Assembly: GCA_001897835.1 (NCBI GenBank)
Contig: MKUN01000048.1
Span: 1 to 64,000 of the forward strand
DNA: 64,000 nt
DNA from: Bacteroidetes bacterium 46-16
GTDB lineage: Bacteria > Bacteroidota > Bacteroidia > Chitinophagales > Chitinophagaceae
Direction of reading: 5' to 3'
In this document: one piece after another, positions 38,152 through 45,745 of the stretch
Layout: every line of letters begins with the position of its first letter
Position numbering within the stretch: position 1 is the first letter of the stretch
Notes under the pieces: model-generated
The model's database searches: none
Seen by the model: the letters and a program-made list of their open reading frames with translations, nothing else
Told to the model about the DNA's origin: nothing
Position numbers and translations under genes: made by a program

Positions 38152-38901
38152 ATGAAAAGTCAAATAATAGTGCTGTTAGTATTCATCATCAGTGTTTCAG
38201 CATGTAAGAAGGATAATAATGCAACAGTAACCGGAGAAGAAAATAAAACGGTGCTGCTACGATCAGGTTCAGGCTCAGTTATGCCAGATAATCCCAATAA
38301 TACCTATGACAGCATAGGTTATTGGCATAACGAAATCGTTGCGTATGTGCAGGAATGCAAACAGCCTAACAATGAGCCGGATGTAGAAGCATCAACACAA
38401 TGTATCCTCCGCTTTTGCAGGGAGAACCAACGACCCGAACCACCTGCATCCCTGTTTATTACTGTGGAGCAGACGGTACGGCAAAGCAATGAAAGCATTG
38501 AAAACCTTATTGCGAATTGTCCTTATGAAGAACCAGTAAAGGCTGCCCTGGATTCGCTGGTACAATTGATAAAGCGACTGTCAGACAACGCAAGTCCTTA
38601 TCCGGTCATTAAAGCCACTATTATGGACTATGAGCACAGGATAATGCAGAATGACTTGCTTACTCCTGATGGACGCGGTATTGTACTTAAAGCCGCATCG
38701 GTAGCACGTTACTCTATTTATTATTGGATAAACGCACTCCCTCCTCCGATTCCAGTGGCCGCTTTTAAGTTTAAGAACATTGTGAAATGGATTGCTGCGG
38801 TAACAAGCGATATAGGCGGTGCTATTGTGAGCGGCAGTGTGGAGTATGCTGCGGATTGCAGCACCTATGCTTATGATCTGGTGACATACAGTATGCCTTA
38901 A
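38152..38901 (+). CDS. Hypothetical lipoprotein
   Basis: Lipobox-like IISVSACKKDN; complete ORF. Confidence 0.65.
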   Translation: MKSQIIVLLVFIISVSACKKDNNATVTGEENKTVLLRSGSGSVMPDNPNNTYDSIGYWHNEIVAYVQECKQPNNEPDVEASTQCILRFCRENQRPEPPASLFITVEQTVRQSNESIENLIANCPYEEPVKAALDSLVQLIKRLSDNASPYPVIKATIMDYEHRIMQNDLLTPDGRGIVLKAASVARYSIYYWINALPPPIPVAAFKFKNIVKWIAAVTSDIGGAIVSGSVEYAADCSTYAYDLVTYSMP

Positions 38902-38926
38902 TTGTATACCCTTTAAAAGTCAGGTT

Positions 38927-39979
38927 ATGAATAACAGCCTTGTGAACAGAGTGGAAGCTGAATTGAATCAATGGCGGTCAAGGGAAGAACGGTTTAGCAA
39001 ACTGTTCTCCTTTAACCTTTCATCGAACAGAGCATTGCTAAAAGAAAAGCTGGATTACTATGACCGTATAGCGGCAAAGTACAAAGGCACGCAGGATCTG
39101 GACGAACGGTTTGTGCTTAGGATGTTGCGGCAGGAACGCAGCCGCATTGAGAAGCAGCTTTATCCTAACCTGTTAATAAGGCTGTTGCGACGGTTATTGG
39201 TAGCACCCGTAAAGGAACAAATTGTGATTAGGCAGGATAACAGGAAGACAGAACAAAACAGCCAGGCACTGCACCAACAGGTGCAGCGCACTGGCTTTCC
39301 TGACCTTTCGGCAAAAATTGATGAACAGATAAGGCAGGGACAACAACAGTTTTCCATTTCGGTTTCCTATTACCTCAACGATAAAGAAAGAGTAGATCAC
39401 CAGCTATCATTTGTAAAAGACCAATCCGGGCAATATCATTTTGAAGGGTACAAAACGGCCTTGTATAATGAAGCAAAACCGGATGAAAAACGCCAGCAAT
39501 ACTTTAGTATGCGCCACGAGCATAATCTCAATACTTCGGAAGCCTATAACCTATTGTCTGGCCGGTGTATTCAGAACGGCGGAACCTGGTTACAGCTCGA
39601 CCTTAACGATAAGGACCAACATGGCAACTTTCGTATCAAGCAATTTCATTCCGATTACGGATATGATCTTGATAAGGTACTAAAACAGCTTCCTTTGAGG
39701 GAGTTAACGAATACAGCCGAAACGGAAAAACTGAAAGAGGCTTTAAAGAATGGCGAAAAGATTTCTGTGAGTTTTATAAAGGATGGCAATGAACAACGCT
39801 TTTACATTGAAGCAAATCCACAGTTTAAATCAGTCAATATTTATGACGAGCATTCCAGAAAGATAACCCTACATACGGCATTAGGCAATAAGACAATGGA
39901 TGCCATGAAAGTAACCCACAAGGTGAATGAGCAGCAACAGCAACAACATTCTAAAAAGAACGGTATCAAAGTAGGTTAA
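38927..39979 (+). CDS. DUF3945-like conserved protein (paralog B)
   Basis: NLLSGRCIQNGG...GNFRIKQFHSDYGYDLDKVLKQLPLRELTN...FYIEANPQFKSVNIYD. Confidence 0.6.
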   Translation: MNNSLVNRVEAELNQWRSREERFSKLFSFNLSSNRALLKEKLDYYDRIAAKYKGTQDLDERFVLRMLRQERSRIEKQLYPNLLIRLLRRLLVAPVKEQIVIRQDNRKTEQNSQALHQQVQRTGFPDLSAKIDEQIRQGQQQFSISVSYYLNDKERVDHQLSFVKDQSGQYHFEGYKTALYNEAKPDEKRQQYFSMRHEHNLNTSEAYNLLSGRCIQNGGTWLQLDLNDKDQHGNFRIKQFHSDYGYDLDKVLKQLPLRELTNTAETEKLKEALKNGEKISVSFIKDGNEQRFYIEANPQFKSVNIYDEHSRKITLHTALGNKTMDAMKVTHKVNEQQQQQHSKKNGIKVG

Positions 39980-39992
39980 AAAGATATGGGCA

Positions 39993-40286
39993 ATGGACAG
40001 GTTAAGTTACTTATCGGAGTTTTTTGAAGCCATAGGAACTGATCCACGCATCAGCATTACCCATATTGGAGTATATGCAGCCCTGTTACAATATCGGATG
40101 CAAAAAGGTTTCACTAATCCGATACAGGTATTCAGCCATGAGATTATGAACATCGCGAAATTATCATCGGCTATAACCTACCATAAATGCGTGAAAGAAT
40201 TAAGCAGTTATGGATACATCAGGTATGAACCTTCATTTAATCGAACAAAAGGCAGCAAGATTTACTTTTCCGAAAGAAGCGATTGA
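39993..40286 (+). CDS. Small winged-helix-like protein (hypothetical)
   Basis: HIGVYAALLQYRMQKGFTNPIQVFSHEIMNIAKLSSAITYHKCVKELSSYGYIRYEPS resembles HTH replication/transcription domain. Confidence 0.55.
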   Translation: MDRLSYLSEFFEAIGTDPRISITHIGVYAALLQYRMQKGFTNPIQVFSHEIMNIAKLSSAITYHKCVKELSSYGYIRYEPSFNRTKGSKIYFSERSD

Positions 40287-40349
40287 AACTTAAAGTTAAT
40301 AATAATCTAAGCCCGTGACGGCCTTTGTTATCTAAAAGGGACGTGTGAG

Positions 40350-40544
40350 ATGGAAGATGAAGTGTTGATAAGAATAACTCCTGGCAAGGCGACAGAACTA
40401 CTACAGAAAGATGGTATTTACGTCAATATGGAAGAAGCTCAGATTATACTCGACTTCTTGTACAGCATGGCAAATATCGTCGTGGAGCAGTTTGTCAGCA
40501 ATAGGCAATCTGATGCCATAACCGCAACAAATGAAAATAAATAG
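40350..40544 (+). CDS. Small hypothetical protein
   Basis: Complete 64-aa ORF immediately upstream of recombinase. Confidence 0.45.
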   Translation: MEDEVLIRITPGKATELLQKDGIYVNMEEAQIILDFLYSMANIVVEQFVSNRQSDAITATNENK

Positions 40545-40549
40545 CAGCT

Positions 40550-42109
40550 ATGAAAATTGCAGACCTTTATATCAGGGTGAGTACAGATGAACAGGCAGAC
40601 AAAGGTTATTCTCAACGTGACCAGGAAGAAAGGCTGCGCAGGTACTGCAACATCAATAACATCCAAATACGCAAGGTTATTTTTGAAGATCATTCGGCAA
40701 AGACTTTCAAGCGGCCAGCATGGCAAAACCTGTTGGTTGATTTACGGAAGCAAAGAGGTCATTCTGACCTTATCCTTTTTACAAAATGGGATAGGTTTAG
40801 CCGTAATGCCGGGGATGCCTACCAAATGATAAGCCTGTTACGCCATCTTGGAGTAGAGCCGCAGGCAGTGGAGCAGCCCTTGGATTTGTCCATTCCCGAG
40901 AACAAAATGATGCTGGCGTTTTATCTCGCAGCACCGGAAGTAGAGAATGACCGCAGGGCATTAAATGTATTCAATGGGATGCGACGTGCTAAGAAGGAAG
41001 GCCGCTGGATGGGCACAGCTCCGATTGGCTATCTGAACAGAATTACAGAAGATGGCAAGAAATACATTGCGCCGAAAGATCAGGATGCGAAAATAATGAA
41101 ATGGGCTTTTGAGGAAATCTTTCGCAATAAGCTGAATACTGAACAAGTCTGGAAACAAGCCCGTGAGAGAGGTTTGAAATGTAGCAAGAATAACTTTTGG
41201 GTAGCAATAAGAAATCCTATTTATTGTGGATTGATTTTCGTTCCGCAACATAAGGATGAGCAAAGCCAGCTTGTGCCGGGACAACACGAGCCGATCATAA
41301 CCACTACATTATTTTTTGATGTGCAGGATGTGCTGGATGGCAGAAAGAGAAAGGCGGTGAGTAAAAAAATAGTTTCACAGGATGACATTCCTTTAAGGGG
41401 TTATCTGATTTGTCCAAACTGCGGCAGGTTTCTAACAGGCAGCGGTTCAAAAGGCAGGAAGAAATATTATCATTACTATCATTGCAGTTCTGAATGTGGG
41501 GTACGTTACAAAGCAGATGACGCAAACAATTTAATGATAGAAGCAATCGGAGATGAAGTGCGTAATGTTCCGCAACTTAAACTGTTCAGGGAAATTATCA
41601 CAGCTACCTATATGGATGTAAATCGGGTTGAAAAAACAGATCAGAAGCGTCTGATGTCTCAACTCGACCAGATAAAGCATCGTCTCTCAAAAGCTCGTGA
41701 ACTTTTACTACGTGAAGAAATTGAGGGGGAAGACTATCGTACCATTAAGACAGAGGCCAGCGAAAGGATGGCTGATATTGAAGCGAAACTAAAAGCCTCG
41801 AATTCCTTTTCAGATAGTATGGAACTGCTTTGGGATCTTCCGATTTCCAAAGTTTCTCATTTAGATATTTTGTTTCAAAACGGAACTATCATACAGAAAC
41901 GGAAAATTGTAAGTACAATGTTCCCTGACAACCTAATATATGACGGTGTTAAGCTTCACCGCACCAGGGTGAGCGCAGCAATCAGCTTGCTGACCACCCG
42001 CAGGAAATGTCCACGGGAAGCTGTTACAAAGAGCGACCAAACTTTTCAGGCTGAAAGTGTTCATCTGAACCGTAAACATGCCGTAGCTGCGTTACGGGAC
42101 AGAATATAG
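40550..42109 (+). CDS. Large serine recombinase 1
   Basis: MKIADLYIRVSTDEQADKGYSQRDQEERLR resolvase N-terminus; NPIYCGLIF recombinase domain; CPNCGR..HYHC zinc ribbon. Confidence 0.93.
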   Translation: MKIADLYIRVSTDEQADKGYSQRDQEERLRRYCNINNIQIRKVIFEDHSAKTFKRPAWQNLLVDLRKQRGHSDLILFTKWDRFSRNAGDAYQMISLLRHLGVEPQAVEQPLDLSIPENKMMLAFYLAAPEVENDRRALNVFNGMRRAKKEGRWMGTAPIGYLNRITEDGKKYIAPKDQDAKIMKWAFEEIFRNKLNTEQVWKQARERGLKCSKNNFWVAIRNPIYCGLIFVPQHKDEQSQLVPGQHEPIITTTLFFDVQDVLDGRKRKAVSKKIVSQDDIPLRGYLICPNCGRFLTGSGSKGRKKYYHYYHCSSECGVRYKADDANNLMIEAIGDEVRNVPQLKLFREIITATYMDVNRVEKTDQKRLMSQLDQIKHRLSKARELLLREEIEGEDYRTIKTEASERMADIEAKLKASNSFSDSMELLWDLPISKVSHLDILFQNGTIIQKRKIVSTMFPDNLIYDGVKLHRTRVSAAISLLTTRRKCPREAVTKSDQTFQAESVHLNRKHAVAALRDRI

Positions 42110-42112
42110 TTA

Positions 42113-43675
42113 CTATTTAGTGTCAGGCAACTTCGCCACTAACTTCCCATGTAGCCGCTCGTTAACTAAATACCCAAGAAAAGAAGCAAAGGAAGTAATA
42201 TCCTGTCCTACACTTGCCTGCTCCAAAGCCTGCATATACTCATCCCTTCTTTCAACTGGTATTATAGTCCACGGGTAACCTCCCGAAGCCAGCATAGCAT
42301 TCATCAGAAAACGTCCGATCCTTCCATTACCGTCCATATATGGATGGATAAAAACGAAGATAAAGTGTCCTAATACTGCTCTCACCGATGGTTCAGTTTC
42401 ATCCTCCAGTAACTCAAAAAGTACAGGCATAGCATCTCTCATTGCATCTACATTCAAAGGGACATGCTTGGAATTACCAATGTACACTTGGTGGTTTCGA
42501 TACCCTGCAAGATCTGTGGCTTTTAAAAATCCTGCGGCTACACTTGGGTCAAACAGTTGCCTGTACCATTTTGATTGATCCTTGTCAACCTGCTTTCCTG
42601 CATTTGCGCCCTTCAGTATAGCTGTGATGGTATCTTTCACCTGCAGGAAGGCTTGGTAGTAACCTCTGGCTGCCATCGCATCCCTTTGTTTCCGGTCTTC
42701 TTCGTTCTCCTTGCTGTTCCATTGGCCGCTGCTTACCCTTTCGATCAGTTCCGGGGTTACACGATACCGCTCTATGGAAAGTGAATGGTATGCGTCCGTA
42801 ACGTAAATGTCGTCAACATCCTTTAAGTAGGCTTGCAGATCATCCGGTATGCCTGGTGCTTTAGGAAAGCTGGCAATAACAATCTCACGCATCTGCTCCC
42901 ACATGAGCCTGATACGATTGGCGTAGGGAGAGCGTTCACGAGAGGACAGACTAAGGGTTAGTTTGGTTTCAAAAGGATCTTCTTCCCGTATATCATAATC
43001 AGCTTGTTTAAGGGTGTCAACAATTTGATCAGCTATCTTGTCTCTGTTTATATTTCTGAAAGCACCTGCTAACCTGCCTGCAAAGGTTGTATGCCCATTC
43101 TCCAGTAGGATAGGCAATACTTCCGAAGCATCTCTTATCAATGCAAGGGCTGCGCGGGCATCAATGGCATTTCTTGTATAAATACTTGGAGAGCTATAAA
43201 CCAATGCAGCCGGCAGATTGTACATTCTAATCCCATTTGCTATGATGGTTTGATCCGCAGGCGGGACATTTGCCTTTAAATTGAACAAAGAAGTATTATG
43301 CGGTAAGGGGGTAGGGTTATTATTGCCCTGTGGCGAACGTAACATGAGCTGTTGCGGTACGGCACTGTTTCCTGCATGGATAAGAAGGGATTGGTCTGGT
43401 GATAAACACCATTCTTCCCCAAATTTGTAATTTAGGAATTTGGCAACAAAGTCCCAATAAGAGCTGTACCAGGAAGTTGTTTCTCCTGCTTTTTCCGCAG
43501 GGTCAGTAGGTATATACCAACCCTTTGTAACTTCCCGAATAAAGCCATTTTTAAGTAGTATCTCTCTGTATTTCCGATTGGGTATTTCATCGGTATGAAT
43601 ACCAACAACCCCATTATCCTGCAATTCTTTCAGAAATTTCAGGGATTCTACTAACCGTTCGCGTGGTGTTGCCAT
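42113..43675 (-). CDS. Fic-family protein with N-terminal AbiEi-like/winged-helix domain
   Basis: IHPYMDGNGRIGRFLMNAML Fic motif; YHSLSIERYRVT inhibitory-helix-like motif; N-terminal ILLKNGFIREVTKGWYIPT. Confidence 0.87.
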   Translation of the reverse strand: MATPRERLVESLKFLKELQDNGVVGIHTDEIPNRKYREILLKNGFIREVTKGWYIPTDPAEKAGETTSWYSSYWDFVAKFLNYKFGEEWCLSPDQSLLIHAGNSAVPQQLMLRSPQGNNNPTPLPHNTSLFNLKANVPPADQTIIANGIRMYNLPAALVYSSPSIYTRNAIDARAALALIRDASEVLPILLENGHTTFAGRLAGAFRNINRDKIADQIVDTLKQADYDIREEDPFETKLTLSLSSRERSPYANRIRLMWEQMREIVIASFPKAPGIPDDLQAYLKDVDDIYVTDAYHSLSIERYRVTPELIERVSSGQWNSKENEEDRKQRDAMAARGYYQAFLQVKDTITAILKGANAGKQVDKDQSKWYRQLFDPSVAAGFLKATDLAGYRNHQVYIGNSKHVPLNVDAMRDAMPVLFELLEDETEPSVRAVLGHFIFVFIHPYMDGNGRIGRFLMNAMLASGGYPWTIIPVERRDEYMQALEQASVGQDITSFASFLGYLVNERLHGKLVAKLPDTK

Positions 43676-43844
43676 ATCTTATTTTTATTGAAAGGATGTG
43701 CCTCCTATTAAACCGTGTCGCTTTTTGTCTATTAAACAAAGATGTGACAAATTTAGTAAATTTTGCAGTGATATTTCTATTAAATGTTGTTCAGTCTGGT
43801 ATTTCTTTGTACCTTTACATTGTACCACACTTAATTTTTATAGT

Positions 43845-45419
43845 ATGAAAATAGCAGACATTTATGTACGGGTAAGTACGGACGAACAGGCCGATAAGGG
43901 TTATTCGCAACGTGACCAGGAGGAACGTTTGCGGAAATACTGCGAAATAAACAATATCCGGGTCCGGAAAGTGGTACTGGAAGACCACTCTGCAAAGACG
44001 TTCAAACGACCAGCTTGGACTGGATTATTAAGCGACCTGCGTAAGCACAAAGGACATACTGACCTTATTCTGTTTACAAAATGGGATAGGTTCAGCCGTA
44101 ACGCAGGGGATGCTTACCAGATGATCAGCACCCTTCGGCGTTTGGGTGTCGAGCCGCAGGCAGTTGAACAACCGCTTGACCTATCTATTCCAGAAAATAA
44201 AATGATGCTGGCGTTCTACCTCGCAGCACCTGAAGTAGAGAATGACCGCAGGGCATTAAATGTGTTTCATGGTATGCGCCGTGCTAAAAAAGAAGGGCGC
44301 TGGATGGGAACCGCCCCTATCGGGTATGCGAATAAGGTTACTGAGAATGGCAAGAAATATATTGCTCCGAAGGATATTCAGGGAGACATAATGAAATGGG
44401 CGTTTGAGGAACTTTCCCGTAGTCAGTTTAACACGGAACAGGTATGGAAAAAAGCGAAAGAAAAAGGCTTGAAATGCAGTAAGAATAACTTTTGGGTTGC
44501 CATAAGAAATCCGATCTACTGCGGATTAATATTTATACCAAAGTACAAGGAAGAAGAAAGCATGTTGGTAAAAGGACAGCATGAGCCGTTAATTTCTGAA
44601 ACTCTATATTATGACGTTCAGGATGTATTGGATGGACGCAAGCGGATTTTAGGAACAAAGATTACGGCAGACGATAATATTCCGTTGAGAGGCTTCCTAA
44701 TCTGTCCAAAATGCGGAAGGATGCTTACCGGCAGCGCATCAAAGGGAAGAACGCAATACTACCATTATTATCATTGCAGTTCTGCTTGTGGGGTACGTTA
44801 CAAGGCAAAAGAGGCAAATGACAAAATGGTTGAGGAAATCAGGAAATATGTATGGCCTCTTTCAAGACTTGAAACATGCAAAGATGTAATCACATCAACG
44901 TACAAATCAAAAGAACGTGGTGAAAGAGATGAACAGAAAGATTTAAAGATGCAATTGCAGGAAGTGAATAGCCGGATTGTAAAAGCAAGAGAATTGCTTT
45001 TGTGTGGCGATTTAGAAGGCGACGATTATCATGCAATCAAATCCGAATGTGAGGAGAAGATCAATCGTCTGGAAGCAAAATTGAAAGCTGCTGTAAGTTT
45101 TCAAACAACGGTAGAGCCATTGTGGGATAAGGCTTTTAGCAATATCGCTCAGCTTGATATTTTGTACAAAGAAGGTACAGTAGAACTTAAAAGAAAGATA
45201 GTTGGTTCGATGTTCCCTGAAAATATCGTATTCGACGGTTGCCAACATCGAACCAAAAGATTGAACGAAATCATCAACATTATATCCTTGATAGATAGGG
45301 AATTAAAACCCAAAAAAAATGGGACAAGTCGTTTGAATTTTGACTTGTCCCATATGGTGATCCCGTTGGGACTCGAACCCAAGACCCATACATTAAAAGT
45401 GTATTGCTCTACCAACTGA
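43845..45419 (+). CDS. Large serine recombinase 2 (paralog of 40550-42109)
   Basis: MKIADIYVRVSTDEQADKGYSQRDQEERLRKYC; near-identical domains; ORF opens at 43698, ATG at 43845 matches paralog; last residues translate tRNA antisense. Confidence 0.92.
   Translation: MKIADIYVRVSTDEQADKGYSQRDQEERLRKYCEINNIRVRKVVLEDHSAKTFKRPAWTGLLSDLRKHKGHTDLILFTKWDRFSRNAGDAYQMISTLRRLGVEPQAVEQPLDLSIPENKMMLAFYLAAPEVENDRRALNVFHGMRRAKKEGRWMGTAPIGYANKVTENGKKYIAPKDIQGDIMKWAFEELSRSQFNTEQVWKKAKEKGLKCSKNNFWVAIRNPIYCGLIFIPKYKEEESMLVKGQHEPLISETLYYDVQDVLDGRKRILGTKITADDNIPLRGFLICPKCGRMLTGSASKGRTQYYHYYHCSSACGVRYKAKEANDKMVEEIRKYVWPLSRLETCKDVITSTYKSKERGERDEQKDLKMQLQEVNSRIVKARELLLCGDLEGDDYHAIKSECEEKINRLEAKLKAAVSFQTTVEPLWDKAFSNIAQLDILYKEGTVELKRKIVGSMFPENIVFDGCQHRTKRLNEIINIISLIDRELKPKKNGTSRLNFDLSHMVIPLGLEPKTHTLKVYCSTN
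45321..45351 (-). terminator. Rho-independent terminator of tRNA-Lys
   Basis: GGGACAAGTC/GACTTGTCCC stem followed on minus strand by ATTTTTTTT. Confidence 0.75.
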
Positions 45420-45430
45420 GCTACGGAATC
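45355..45430 (-). tRNA. tRNA-Lys(TTT), CCA encoded
   Basis: Minus strand GATTCCG-TAGCTCAGTTGGTAGAGC-ATACA-CTTTTAA-TGTAT-GGGTC-TTGGGTTCGAGTCCCAA-CGGGATC-ACCA. Confidence 0.95.
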
Positions 45431-45745
45431 TTTTCGGGGTGTTTAGCATACTTTCATATCCTAAACGGAGCGCAAAGATAGGAATATCATGTTTTTTGCA
45501 AAAAGAATTTCATTCTTTTTTTACACAAACTACCAATATCCTTTACTGTAAAGGCTTTCGGAGAAATGGGGATTTCTATTATTTAAGATTTTGACCGCTT
45601 GTCCGCACATTCTCTGCATAAATGAAGATGGTATATACAGGGGCAAGGGATATATATGTCTTATAGGTAGAATGTCCGGTACTGTACCATACCCATCCTT
45701 GGCTTGTTTGCCGGGCGTACCTCTGGCTATACAGTGCGGTGGCGG

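Larger units (their letters stand above)
551..45357. mobile_element. Integrative/conjugative element (CTnDOT-like tra module, metal/arsenic cargo, serine recombinases), left end not identified
   Basis: Contiguous metal cargo, RteC-like regulator, TraE/F/G/J/K/M/N homologues and two serine recombinases abutting tRNA-Lys; composition becomes clearly GC-richer to the right. Left boundary not seen, start coordinate is only the first called gene. Confidence 0.75.

Noticed and set aside
45149-45415. Minus-strand 88-aa ORF over the tRNA-Lys/recombinase end
   Set aside because: Includes tRNA sequence and antisense recombinase; not a gene.
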